The notes beneath the pieces are model-generated. The model ran no database searches and had not been told where the DNA came from. It worked only from the letters and a program-made list of their open reading frames with translations. A stretch of DNA of 64,000 nucleotides from positions 744,001 to 808,000 of the forward strand of contig NZ_JACHMO010000001.1 in assembly GCF_014205015.1 (NCBI RefSeq), given 5' to 3'. The DNA comes from Saccharothrix ecbatanensis. GTDB lineage: Bacteria > Actinomycetota > Actinomycetes > Mycobacteriales > Pseudonocardiaceae. Below are positions 51,602 to 64,000 of this stretch, one piece after another (the first letter of the stretch is position 1; the number at the start of each line of letters is the position of its first letter). Position numbers and translations under genes: made by a program.

Positions 51602-51635
51602 CCCGGCGCCCCGCACGGGTGTGCGGGGCGCCGGG
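51602..51635. terminator. Hairpin between GH62 and GH43 genes
   Basis: Perfect 15-bp arms CCCGGCGCCCCGCAC (51602-51616) and the complement (51621-51635) with a GGGT loop, in the 75-bp gap. No T-run follows. It could terminate GH62 transcripts or protect a processed end. Confidence 0.7.
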
Positions 51636-51640
51636 AGCGG

Positions 51641-53170
51641 TCAGCGTTGCAGTGTCAACACGCCCGGGCGGTACGGCAGCAGGCCGTAGTCCACGCCGTT
51701 GGAGCGGGGGTCGCGGCCCTGGTAGAGCAACTGGAGGTTGCAGGGGTCGATGGTCTTGGTCTGGTCGGCGTTGGTGCGGATCAGGTCGCCGTGGCTGATG
51801 TCGTTGGTCCAGGTGGCGCCGCTGTTGGCCTTGCCCGCGAAGGGGTTGCCCTCGGTGGCGGCCTGCGGGGTCCACGAGCCGCTCAGGCTGCTGGACGTGA
51901 ACGAGCGGAAGTAGCGGCCGTTGGACCCGATCGCCTCGACGATCATGAGGTACTGGTTCTGGCCTTGGACCTTGTAGACCTCAGGGGCTTCGAACAGGTT
52001 GTTCGTCGTGTCGCTCATGATCGTGGTGTAGGACGAGCCGAAGCTGCTCGGGAAGTTCCCGAGCGGCATGACCTGGCGGTAGATCTTGCCGTTGTCACCG
52101 GCGAAGAACAGGTACATGTTCTGGCCGTCGCCGATGAGCGTCTGGTCGATGGGTCCCGTGCCGGAGCCGGTGATACTGGCCGTGGACAGCACCTGCTGCG
52201 CCGACCACCCGTTCGGGTTGGTGGGGTCGGTCGACGTCCGGTAGCTGAACGCGGTGCCACCCCACTGGTAGGCGAGCACCCAGATGTTCTTCGGGGCGAA
52301 GTAGAGCAGCGTGGGCGCGACGGTGCCGATGTTCATGGCCTGCTGGGGCGCCGAGGCCATGTCGGACCAGTTGCTGAAGAGCCCGAAGTTCATCGACCCC
52401 CAGGACGTTCCCGTGTCGTGGGTCGTGCCGTAGACCAGGTGCTTGCCGTTGTGCGGCACGTAGGTGAAGTCCTTGAGCGAGACCCAGCCCGACCTCGGGT
52501 TCGCCAGCACGCCCGTCGACGACCAGCGGTAGGTCGACGGAAGGGAGCACTGGCCGGGGTTCGTGGTCGTCGTGGTGGTGGGACCGCCGCCGCCGACGCG
52601 GACGAGCTGCCACTGCTGGTTGGCGCCGCCCCAGTCGCTGTACTGGACGACGTTGCCGCCGTCGGCCGTGGACGCGCCCTGGACCTCGAGGGCCTTGTTG
52701 CTGTTGCGGTTGATGAGCCGCACGTGGCCGCCGTCGGAGTCCGCCAAGCGGAACTGCTGGTTGGTGCCGTTGTGGTCGGCCCACTGCACGATGGCCGCGC
52801 CATCTGCGGTGGAGAAGTTGTGGACGTCCAGGACCTTGCCCGAGAGCCGCGACTTCACCCGGTAGTAGCCGCCGCCGGAGTCCACGAACTGCCACTGCTG
52901 CTGGTTGCCGTCGTTGCGGGCCCACTGCGTGATGCGCGCGCCGTCGTTGGTGGCGAGGTTGTAGACGTCCAACGCCTTGCCGCTGTTGCGGTTCACCAGC
53001 ACGTACCAGGCGGTCGTGTCCACAGTCGCCGCGGACGCGGTCGGCGTGCCGAGAGCCGTCATCAGGCCACCGAGCAGCACGGTGATGACGGCGACGGCGA
53101 CACCCGCCAGACGACGGCTTCGGCGGATTCGCGGAACGGTGGTGGGTGGGGCTTGGCCTGACCCGGCCAT
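51641..53170 (-). CDS. Secreted RICIN-GH62 alpha-L-arabinofuranosidase
   Basis: A 509-residue protein with a signal peptide (to about 46), an N-terminal RICIN domain (three subrepeats), a Thr/Asn linker, then GH62 ([67 protein letters not shown]). GH62 enzymes remove arabinofuranosyl groups from xylan. The neighbouring GH10 cuts the backbone, so the two act together. The RICIN-coding DNA is almost identical to that of the GH10 gene. Confidence 0.9.
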   Translation of the reverse strand: MAGSGQAPPTTVPRIRRSRRLAGVAVAVITVLLGGLMTALGTPTASAATVDTTAWYVLVNRNSGKALDVYNLATNDGARITQWARNDGNQQQWQFVDSGGGYYRVKSRLSGKVLDVHNFSTADGAAIVQWADHNGTNQQFRLADSDGGHVRLINRNSNKALEVQGASTADGGNVVQYSDWGGANQQWQLVRVGGGGPTTTTTTNPGQCSLPSTYRWSSTGVLANPRSGWVSLKDFTYVPHNGKHLVYGTTHDTGTSWGSMNFGLFSNWSDMASAPQQAMNIGTVAPTLLYFAPKNIWVLAYQWGGTAFSYRTSTDPTNPNGWSAQQVLSTASITGSGTGPIDQTLIGDGQNMYLFFAGDNGKIYRQVMPLGNFPSSFGSSYTTIMSDTTNNLFEAPEVYKVQGQNQYLMIVEAIGSNGRYFRSFTSSSLSGSWTPQAATEGNPFAGKANSGATWTNDISHGDLIRTNADQTKTIDPCNLQLLYQGRDPRSNGVDYGLLPYRPGVLTLQR

Positions 53171-53206
53171 GGGCGTGCTCCTCTTCTTCGAGGTGGGGGT
53201 TGGGTG

Positions 53207-53238
53207 CCCGTGCGGCGGGCGGTTGCCCGCCGCACGGG
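53207..53238. terminator. Hairpin between GH10 and GH62 genes
   Basis: Perfect 14-bp arms CCCGTGCGGCGGGC (53207-53220) and the complement (53225-53238) with a GGTT loop, 15 bases past the GH10 stop. Same kind of element as after GH62. Confidence 0.72.
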
Positions 53239-53252
53239 AGGGGTGGACCGGA

Positions 53253-54740
<1,488 letters not shown>

Positions 54741-54768
54741 TCACGAATCAGAACACCGCTGATCTTGG

Positions 54769-54782
54769 TGTTAGCGCTAACA
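54769..54782. promoter_or_regulatory. LacI-type operator of the GH10 gene
   Basis: TGTTAGCGCTAACA is a perfect 14-bp palindrome centred on the CG-type core typical of LacI-family operators, 38 bases upstream of the GH10 start. It is followed by CAATTGTGAG on the plus strand. Confidence 0.8.
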
Positions 54783-54970
54783 ATTGTGAGTTGAAGTTGC
54801 CCCGGCTGAAATCGGAACGCAGTGGGGCGCGTTAGTCGTCACGCGAGTACCTGTCGCGTCTTCAGACTGTGAACGATGACACACGCTGGGTCAAGACGTC
54901 ACGCAAATGTTTCGGACAGGTCGGGGACGTGTCCAGGTCGAACGCTGTTCGACAGTGAAATCCGCCTACG

Positions 54971-55000
54971 GAGCTAAAGTTAGCGCAAACAATTTAGCTC
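54971..55000. promoter_or_regulatory. Composite LacI-type operator A
   Basis: The half-palindromic core GTTAGCGCAAACAATT (54979-54994) is flanked by perfect inverted arms GAGCTAAA (54971-54978) and TTTAGCTC (54993-55000). It lies at the end of the permease relic, whose stop codon falls in the core. Confidence 0.65.
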
Positions 55001-55180
55001 TCGGCGCAGCATTGCGAACATCAGCGGCAATGGGGCGATGAGCAGCAGCGATCCGGCGCAGAGCAGGGGCACGTCCGTGCCCCACCGGCCTTGGGGCGCG
55101 CCGAGCGCACCCGCCGCCGTCCGTCGCGCGGGGTCGTCCACCAGCACGATCGACAGCAGGAAGTGGTTCCACGTCCAGAC
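54980..55180 (-). pseudogene. C-terminal relic of a MalG-type sugar ABC permease
   Basis: About 66 residues read VWTWNHFLLSIVLVDDP..., then GAPQGRWGTDVPLLCAGSLLLIAPLPLMFAMLRREL, the end of a carbohydrate ABC permease (compare FGFVTAWNDFLWPF... in the intact permease at 61279-62127). No start or upstream permease sequence is found, so it is a remnant. An intact importer is now about 4 kb away. Confidence 0.75.
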
Positions 55181-55466
55181 GGCCGGTGGAGGTGCTCTTC
55201 GCGGCGGCGGAGCGGCGGACCCGGCCCAAGGGCGCACCTGTCGTGCACCGCGTGCCGATGTCCGTCCAGCTCGGCGACTCGGTCGCGCTCGTGCCCGCAC
55301 CGACGCGGCAGAGCTGTCGCAGGAGCGTTGTTCACGCTCACAGGCCGAAGCGAAGGTCGGGTCCCGTTCAAGCGGCTGAACGGAGTAATCTCCGGCCTAA
55401 ATGCTCCCCCTGCTGCATGAATGGGGTGCAGTTTGAGCGCCCTGGACCGTACTGCCGGGCCAATCT

Positions 55467-55495
55467 AGCTAAAGTTAGCGCTCACAATTTTAGCT
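55467..55495. promoter_or_regulatory. Composite LacI-type operator B upstream of GH27
   Basis: Core GTTAGCGCTCACAAT (55474-55488) with inverted arms AGCTAAA (55467-55473) and TTTAGCT (55489-55495). It ends 112 bases upstream of the GH27 start, and matches composite A in layout. Confidence 0.7.
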
Positions 55496-55607
55496 TTGAC
55501 CGCGCTGTCGGGACGTGGTTACTGTGGCGTCACAGCCAAGGCCGCTCCGCTTTCCCGGCGTGATCCCGCCGCGCTGAGCGCCGTCAATGTCGACGTGGGG
55601 AATTCCG

Positions 55608-58880
<3,273 letters not shown>

Positions 58881-58889
58881 CAAGGGTTC

Positions 58890-58934
58890 TTGACGGCCCT
58901 TGTGACACAGCTTACTGTCGTGAGCGTTAACAAT
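58890..58934 (+). promoter_or_regulatory. Promoter and LacI-type operator of the sugar importer
   Basis: A -35 hexamer TTGACG (58890-58895) and -10 hexamer TACTGT (58913-58918) are 17 bases apart. The site GTGAGCGTTAACAAT (58920-58934) overlaps the expected start point, so a bound repressor would block transcription. This is the best-formed sigma-70 promoter I see. Confidence 0.7.
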
Positions 58935-59066
58935 CGGCGTCGAGCGCGAAAGTTTCGGTCGCAGGCTGGGGCCGGCTCTCGACCCCGGTTCACACGATCG
59001 CCGGCCTGCGGTAGCCAATCGCACGGTGGCGGTGCCGCCTGTTCTCGCCCACCTTGGAGAAGCGCC

Positions 59067-60332
59067 GTGAAACTCCGCTTGCCCCTGCTCTGCACCGCCA
59101 CGGTCCTGGCCCTCGCCACCGCCTGCACACCCGGTACAGGCGGCGGCGGGGGAGGGGACGGCAAGTCGTTCGAGTTCTGGTCCTTCTCCGCCATCAACCA
59201 GAAGCTGACCGTCGACGCGTACCAGGCGAAGCACCCGGACGTCCAGATCAAGCTGACCGAGGTGGGCTCCTCCACCGAGACCGCACAGTCGCTGACGACC
59301 GCGCTGGCCGGCGGGAAGGTGCCGGACCTGGTGCTGATCCAGGGCGACAACCTGCCGCAGTTCGTCGACCAGCCGCAGAACTTCGTGGACCTGCGGACGT
59401 TGGGCGCCGACGACGTCAAGGGCGACTACCTGGACTGGGTGTGGAAGCAGAGCGTCGCCAAGGACGGTGAGGTCCTGGGGGTCCCCACCGACGTGGGCGG
59501 CATGGCCGTGGCGTACCGGACCGACCTGTTCGCGGCAGCCGGGCTGCCGACCGACCGTGAGGCCGTGAGCGCGCTGTGGCCGACGTGGGACGCGTTCATC
59601 GAGACCGGTAAGCGCTACAAGCAGGCCACCGGCAAGGCGTTCACCGACAACGCGGCGACCAGCGTGTTCTACCAGGCGGTCAACCAGGTCTCGGAGAAGT
59701 ACTACAGCGATGACCGCAAGGTGGTCTACGGCACCAACCCGCAGGTGAAGGCGGCGTTCGAGCTAGGCATCAAGGCGGCCACCTCCGGGATCACCGCCGG
59801 GCAGTCGTCGTTCGAGAGCGCGTGGAGCGCAGGCATGGGCCAGGGCGCGTACGCCGCGGTGTCCGCACCGTCGTGGATGCTCAACAGCATCCGCAGCACC
59901 GCACCCGACACCAAGGGCAAGTGGGACATCGCCAGGATTCCCGGCGCCTCCGGCAACTGGGGCGGCAGCTACCTGGCCATCCCGAAGGGCGCGAAGAACC
60001 CGCAGGCCGCCTGGAACTACATCAAGGAGATGCAGTCGCCCGCCGGGCAGCTGGAGCACTTCACCCGCGTCGGCGCGCTGCCCTCGACCCCGTCGGTCTA
60101 CAAGGACCCCAAGCTCACCGACGGCAAGGACCCGTTCTTCTCCGACGCGCCGACCGGCAAGATCTACACCGAGTCGCTGCTGGGTCTCAAGCCGTTCTAC
60201 ATCGGTCCGGACAGCGCCGCCATCGGCCAGGAGTTCCTCGACGCCATCACCAACGTCGAGCAGGGCGGCGGCAACCCGGCCACCGCGTGGGACGACGCGG
60301 TGCGCAACATCAAGACCGCCATCGGCGAGTGA
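59067..60332 (+). CDS. Sugar ABC transporter substrate-binding lipoprotein
   Basis: A 421-residue family 1 extracellular binding protein. The lipobox ends at Cys20 (LATAC), then a Gly-rich linker. Typical features: EFWSFSAINQKLTVDAYQAKHPDVQIKLTEV, KVPDLVLIQGDNLPQFV and the YKQATGKAF/WGGSYLAIPKGAKNPQAAW segments. It probably binds xylo- or arabino-oligosaccharides. GGAGA is 6 bases before the GTG. First gene of the importer operon. Confidence 0.92.
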   Translation: MKLRLPLLCTATVLALATACTPGTGGGGGGDGKSFEFWSFSAINQKLTVDAYQAKHPDVQIKLTEVGSSTETAQSLTTALAGGKVPDLVLIQGDNLPQFVDQPQNFVDLRTLGADDVKGDYLDWVWKQSVAKDGEVLGVPTDVGGMAVAYRTDLFAAAGLPTDREAVSALWPTWDAFIETGKRYKQATGKAFTDNAATSVFYQAVNQVSEKYYSDDRKVVYGTNPQVKAAFELGIKAATSGITAGQSSFESAWSAGMGQGAYAAVSAPSWMLNSIRSTAPDTKGKWDIARIPGASGNWGGSYLAIPKGAKNPQAAWNYIKEMQSPAGQLEHFTRVGALPSTPSVYKDPKLTDGKDPFFSDAPTGKIYTESLLGLKPFYIGPDSAAIGQEFLDAITNVEQGGGNPATAWDDAVRNIKTAIGE

Positions 60333-61282
60333 CCGCCGTGACCGCCACGCTCACACCGGCGCCTTCGGCCGAACTGCCGCCCCCTGCCTCGCCCAGAGGC
60401 AGGGGGCTCGCCGAGCGCCTTTCGGCGTACGCCTACATCGCCCCGTTCTTCGTCCTGTTCGGGGTGTTCGGGCTGTTCCCGCTCGCCTTCACCTTCTATG
60501 TGGCCCTGTTCGACTGGAACCCCATCGGCGACCAGGTGTTCATCGGCACGGACAACTTCACCCGCATGTTCGCCGACCCGCGGTTCTGGAACGCCGCGGG
60601 CAACACGGTGAGCATCTGGGCGCTGTCCACGATCCCGCAGTTGCTGCTGGCCCTGGTGCTGGCGCACGTGCTCAACAACGCCCGGCTCCGGTTCGCGCTG
60701 TTCTTCCGGATGTCGGTGATGGTGCCCTACATCACCTCGGTGGCGGCGACGGCGGTCGTCTTCGCGCAGCTGTTCGACCGCGACTACGGGCTGCTCAACT
60801 GGCTGCTCGGGCTGGTCGGGGTCGAGCCGGTGGACTTCGTCCAGTCCACTTGGGGCAGCCACGTCCTCATCGCCACGATGGTGACCTGGCGGTGGTTCGG
60901 CTACACCACGCTGCTCTACCTCGCCTCGCTGCAATCGGTGCCGCGGGCGGTGTTCGAGGCCGCGGCCATCGACGGCGCGGGGCCGTGGCAGCGCTTCCGG
61001 CACATCACCGTCCCCTCGCTGCGACCGGTGATCATCTTCACCGTGGTCACGTCCACCATCGGCGGCTTGCAGATCTTCACCGAGCCGCTGCTGACCGGGT
61101 CGGGGCTGACCTGCGGCGCGGTGCGCCAGTGCCAGACGTTGACGTTGTTCCTGTACGAGCAGGGCTTCGGGCAGTTCGAGTTCGGCTACGGCTCGGCGAT
61201 CGGGGTCGCCCTGTTCGTCATGGTCGTGGCGATCGCCGCGATCAACTTCGTGCTGTCCACCCGGATCAAGGCGGACCGATGA
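60329..61282 (+). CDS. Sugar ABC transporter permease (MalF/UgpA type)
   Basis: A 317-residue permease with six helices; EAA loop ...SLQSVPRAVFEAAAIDGAGPWQRFRHITVPSLRP. The GTG at 60329 overlaps the binding-protein stop (GTGA); a GTG at 60338 is an alternative. It pairs with the next permease. No ATPase is encoded in the operon, so a shared MsiK-like ATPase elsewhere is likely. Confidence 0.93.
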   Translation: MTAVTATLTPAPSAELPPPASPRGRGLAERLSAYAYIAPFFVLFGVFGLFPLAFTFYVALFDWNPIGDQVFIGTDNFTRMFADPRFWNAAGNTVSIWALSTIPQLLLALVLAHVLNNARLRFALFFRMSVMVPYITSVAATAVVFAQLFDRDYGLLNWLLGLVGVEPVDFVQSTWGSHVLIATMVTWRWFGYTTLLYLASLQSVPRAVFEAAAIDGAGPWQRFRHITVPSLRPVIIFTVVTSTIGGLQIFTEPLLTGSGLTCGAVRQCQTLTLFLYEQGFGQFEFGYGSAIGVALFVMVVAIAAINFVLSTRIKADR

Positions 61283-62127
61283 CGAGCACCACGACGCGCG
61301 GCCGGCGCCCCGGCCGGGTCCGCTGGTGGACCTACCTCCTGCTGTCCGCGGCCACCGCCGCGTGCCTGTTCCCGCTGTACTGGATGTTCATCGTCGCCAC
61401 CACCGACACGGCGACCGCGACGGAGATGCCTCCCGAGGTCGTGCCCGGCGGCAACTTCTTCCACCTCATGGGCCTGGTCCTGGAGACTGTGCCGTTCGTG
61501 CAGTCACTGCTCAACAGCCTCGCCGTGTCGACCGCGATCGGCGTCGGGCAGGCGGTGCTGTGCTCGCTGGCCGGGTTCGCCTTCGCGAAGCTCCAGTTCC
61601 CCGGCCGCAACACCCTGTTCGTGATCGTCGTGCTCACGATGACGGTGCCCACGCAGCTCTCGGTCATCCCGCAGTACATGATCATGTCCGAGCTGGGCTG
61701 GGTCGACACCCTCCAGGCGCTGATCGTGCCCGGCCTGGCCAGCGCGTTCGGCATCTTCTGGATGCGCCAGCACATCTCGGCCACGATCAGCGACGAGCTG
61801 ATGCAAGCGGCCCGCATCGACGGCGCGAGCACGGGGCAGGTGTTCTGGCGCATCGCGTTCCCGATCGTGCGCCCGGCCGCGTTCGTGCTCGGCCTGTTCG
61901 GGTTCGTCACCGCGTGGAACGACTTCCTGTGGCCGTTCATCGTGCTCAAGTCGCCCGAGCGCTACACCGCCCAGATCGCGATCAAGGCGCTCCAGAACAG
62001 CCTCGACGTGGACCTCGGCCTGGCCATGTCCGGCTCCTTCCTGGCCACGATCCCGCTCGTCGTGCTGTTCGTCATCGTCGGACGCCGCATGGTCGCCGGG
62101 ATCCTCGAAGGCGCCTTCAAGGGCTGA
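61279..62127 (+). CDS. Sugar ABC transporter permease (MalG/UgpE type)
   Basis: A 282-residue permease with six helices; EAA loop ISDELMQAARIDGASTGQVFWRIAFPIVRPAAFV. It overlaps the previous permease by 4 bases (ATGA). The C-terminal FGFVTAWNDFLWPFIVLKSPERYT is the counterpart of the relic at 54980-55180. Confidence 0.94.
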   Translation: MTSTTTRGRRPGRVRWWTYLLLSAATAACLFPLYWMFIVATTDTATATEMPPEVVPGGNFFHLMGLVLETVPFVQSLLNSLAVSTAIGVGQAVLCSLAGFAFAKLQFPGRNTLFVIVVLTMTVPTQLSVIPQYMIMSELGWVDTLQALIVPGLASAFGIFWMRQHISATISDELMQAARIDGASTGQVFWRIAFPIVRPAAFVLGLFGFVTAWNDFLWPFIVLKSPERYTAQIAIKALQNSLDVDLGLAMSGSFLATIPLVVLFVIVGRRMVAGILEGAFKG

Positions 62128-62151
62128 AGCCCTCGCACAACAAGGGAAACC

Positions 62152-63720
62152 ATGACCTCACCGAAGTCCGAGGCGTCGTTCTACGACAACCCCGTGATCC
62201 CCGGGTTCCACCCCGATCCCAGCGTGTGCCGGGTCGGTGACGACTACTACCTGGTGTGCTCCAGCTTCGAGTACTTCCCGGGCGTGCCGATCTTCCACAG
62301 CCCCGATCTGGTGAACTGGCGGCAGATCGGCAACGTCCTGGACCGCCCGTCCCAGCTGCCGCTGCCCGCCGACGCGATGGCGTCCGACGGCATCTACGCG
62401 CCCACGATCCGGCACCACGACGGCCGGTTCTGGATGATCACCACGAACGTCTCGCACGGCGGCAACTTCGTCGTCACCGCGGAGCGGCCCGAAGGCCCCT
62501 GGTCGGAACCGGTGTGGATCGACCTGCCCGGCATCGACCCCGACCTGGTCTGGGACGACGACGGCAACTGCTGGTCCGCGTTCGCCGGAGCCCACGGGCC
62601 CGCCTTCGACGGCGTGCAGATCGCCCGCGTGGACCCCGAAGCCGGGAAGGTGCTGGAGGGACCGTTCCCGGCCTGGGCCGGGACCGGGTTGCAGTGGCCG
62701 GAAGCGCCCCACCTGTACCGCATCGGGGAGTGGTGGTACCTGATGATCGCCGAGGGCGGCACCGAACGCGGCCACGCCGTGACCATGGCACGCGCCCCCT
62801 CGCCGCGGGGTCCGTGGGAGTCGGCGCCCGGCAACCCGATCCTGTCGCACCGGAGCACGAGCCACCCGATCCAGAGCACCGGCCACGCCGACCTCGTGAC
62901 CACTCCGGACGGGGAGTGGTGGATGGTCCTGCTGGCCACCCGTCCGGTCGGGTACAGCCCCAAGTTCCACGTCCTGGGCCGGGAAACGTTCCTCACGCCC
63001 GTGCGGTGGGAGGACGGTTGGCCGCGCGTCGGTCCCGTGCGGCTGAGGGAACAGGCGCCGGGCGGTGCGCGGACGGTGGAGGTGGCCCCGCAGCGCGACG
63101 ACTTCGACTCCGCCGGGCTCGCGCCGTGGTGGATCTCGCCGCGGTCGCGCCCGGACGGTTCCTGGTCGCTGGTCGAGCGGCCGGGGTGGCTCGCCCTGCA
63201 CGCCACCGGGTCCACATTGGACGAGCCGGGCTGCACGTTCCTCGGCCGACGCCAGCAGCACCCCGAGAGCCGAACCGCGGTGCTGCTCGACCACGTCGCC
63301 GGGCGTGCCGGCCTGACGGTGCGACTGGACGAGGGCCACCACTACGACCTGGAGGTGGCCGACGGGCAGGCCACGGTCATCGCCCGCATCGGCCCCCTGC
63401 GCACGAGCGTGGCCACGCGTGCCGTGGTCCCGGGTCCGGTGACCCTCGTGATCACCACCCGGTCGGCCCGGAAGTGGTCCGAGGAGGAGGAGAGGCGGGC
63501 GGGCCTGCACGTCGCCGCGCCCGACTACATCGCGTTCCACATCGGCGAGGACCCGGAACCACTGGCCGAACTGGACGGCAGGTACCTGTCGACGGAGGTG
63601 GCCACCGGGTTCACCGGGCGGGTGATCGGCATGTACGTCACCGAGGGCACCGCGTGGTTCGACTGGTTCGACCACGGTCCACTCGACGACGGTCCACCCG
63701 ACGACGCCGAGCGCTCCTGA
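62152..63720 (+). CDS. Intracellular GH43 beta-xylosidase/alpha-L-arabinofuranosidase
   Basis: A 522-residue cytoplasmic enzyme with no signal peptide. The GH43 propeller has base Asp ([17 protein letters not shown]), modulator Asp (PGIDPDLVWDDDGNCW) and acid Glu (LQWPEAPHLYRIGEWWYLM). A C-terminal concanavalin-type domain (~320-510) follows. It would finish imported arabino-xylo-oligosaccharides. AGGGA precedes the ATG. Its 5' end is duplicated as a relic at 57301. Confidence 0.93.
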   Translation: MTSPKSEASFYDNPVIPGFHPDPSVCRVGDDYYLVCSSFEYFPGVPIFHSPDLVNWRQIGNVLDRPSQLPLPADAMASDGIYAPTIRHHDGRFWMITTNVSHGGNFVVTAERPEGPWSEPVWIDLPGIDPDLVWDDDGNCWSAFAGAHGPAFDGVQIARVDPEAGKVLEGPFPAWAGTGLQWPEAPHLYRIGEWWYLMIAEGGTERGHAVTMARAPSPRGPWESAPGNPILSHRSTSHPIQSTGHADLVTTPDGEWWMVLLATRPVGYSPKFHVLGRETFLTPVRWEDGWPRVGPVRLREQAPGGARTVEVAPQRDDFDSAGLAPWWISPRSRPDGSWSLVERPGWLALHATGSTLDEPGCTFLGRRQQHPESRTAVLLDHVAGRAGLTVRLDEGHHYDLEVADGQATVIARIGPLRTSVATRAVVPGPVTLVITTRSARKWSEEEERRAGLHVAAPDYIAFHIGEDPEPLAELDGRYLSTEVATGFTGRVIGMYVTEGTAWFDWFDHGPLDDGPPDDAERS

Positions 63721-63727
63721 CCGCGGG

Positions 63728-63764
63728 CCTGCGGCCGTCCCGACCTACGGGGGACGGCCGCAGG
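63728..63764. terminator. Bidirectional terminator after the arabinoxylan operon
   Basis: Perfect 14-bp arms CCTGCGGCCGTCCC (63728-63741) and the complement (63751-63764), with a 9-base loop, lie between the GH43 stop and the convergent partial gene. Confidence 0.85.
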
Positions 63765-63776
63765 TCTCGGGACAGG

Positions 63777-64000
63777 TCAACGCCCCGATCCGGTGGCGGG
63801 ATCGAGGGTGCCGAGAACTCGCGCGGACAGGTCGGCGACGGTGTGCGCCCGCAAGTCGGTGAGCGGGTCCGTGGTGAACCGGCCGGCGACGGCTCGCACG
63901 TGATCCTCGGCGGGGCCGGCGAGACCGTCGTAGACGGCGGTGAACAGGTCGCGGGCGGCCATGCGCGGCCATCCCGGAGGCAGCAGGTCGAGGGGCAGGC
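63777..64000 (-). CDS. C-terminal part of a PaaX-type transcriptional regulator (partial)
   Basis: The last ~74 residues of a gene that begins beyond the right edge. LPLDLLPPGWPRMAARDLFTAVYDGL matches the PaaX C-terminal pattern (LLPPDWPG..AR.LF..LY..L). The stop is at 63777. No start is visible. Moderate confidence, because only the tail is present. Confidence 0.55.
   Translation of the reverse strand, partial: LPLDLLPPGWPRMAARDLFTAVYDGLAGPAEDHVRAVAGRFTTDPLTDLRAHTVADLSARVLGTLDPATGSGR

Noticed and set aside
46640..53161. A plus-strand open frame of 2173 codons across four glycoside hydrolase genes
   Set aside because: It is antisense to genes with clear signal peptides, catalytic motifs and ribosome sites; long antisense frames are common in high-GC codon usage.
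55186..55440. Possible remnant regulator gene on the plus strand (VLFAAAERR...VALVPAPTR)
   Set aside because: Only weak resemblance to known protein ends, no start signal, and it overlaps other frames; not supportable.

Overview
The window is high-GC actinomycete DNA, with frequent GTG starts, purine-rich ribosome binding sites and dense operons with 4-base ATGA or GTGA overlaps. The gene content (a conservon with paired P450s, many TetR, MarR, WYL and AraC-type regulators, secreted RICIN-tagged glycoside hydrolases, LacI-type operators) suggests a filamentous, plant-polymer-degrading actinobacterium, plausibly a Pseudonocardiales member such as Saccharothrix, Actinosynnema or Lentzea. That placement is inferred, because no rRNA or tRNA gene is present.

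Region 1 (1-5257, minus strand) is a complete conservon: cvnA sensor-kinase-like protein, cvnB roadblock protein, cvnC DUF742 protein, cvnD GTPase, then a CYP157-like P450 with EVLW instead of ExxR, and a CYP154-like P450 whose start lies 133 bases inside the preceding gene. Region 2 (5.6-12.2 kb) holds an ABM-type monooxygenase, a DUF2867 protein, an LLM oxidoreductase, an FAD monooxygenase, a carboxymuconolactone decarboxylase-like protein and a secreted S8 protease. Four CTTAC-NNN-GTAAG palindromes lie between the FAD monooxygenase and the decarboxylase. Region 3 (12.2-16.9 kb) holds an MFS exporter divergent from MarR, and a TetR-SDR-SDR-membrane protein operon in which one SDR is frameshifted. 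Region 4 (16.9-23.3 kb) is a GT2 glycosyltransferase with two ABC exporter half-like genes, divergent from a DHA2 MFS exporter. Region 5 (23.3-29.9 kb) has a polynucleotide-kinase-like plus Thg1-like pair, an FAD hydroxylase with a cupin protein, and a divergent NMT1-type ABC importer.

Region 6 (29.3-42 kb) is a string of small regulator/enzyme units: a TetR with strong GAACGTTC operators, NIPSNAP, a GlxA-like regulator, a methyltransferase, RidA, a WYL regulator, DUF1801 and YCII proteins, and an ECF42-like sigma factor fused to a degenerate tyrosine-recombinase domain. It continues with a metallo-hydrolase, a CGNR regulator whose 3' end runs into a 16-bp tandem repeat, a proline-rich membrane protein, a VOC protein and an LLM protein. 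Region 7 (41.7-45.6 kb) is a two-gene unit of a winged-helix protein and an 1105-residue protein with two ATPase modules (AAA-like plus HerA-like).

Region 8 (46.6-63.7 kb) is an arabinoxylan utilisation locus. Secreted enzymes are GH127, GH43, GH62 and GH10 on the minus strand, and GH27 and GH43-CBM6 on the plus strand. A sugar ABC importer and an intracellular GH43 follow. The extracellular enzymes would debranch and cut arabinoxylan; the importer would bring in oligosaccharides, and the cytoplasmic GH43 would finish them. Four LacI-type GTTAGCGC-like sites tie the operons together, although no LacI gene is in the window. The locus shows remodelling: near-identical RICIN-coding DNA in neighbouring genes, a truncated GH43 copy, and the tail of a lost sugar permease. 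The right edge carries the C-terminal part of a likely PaaX-type regulator.
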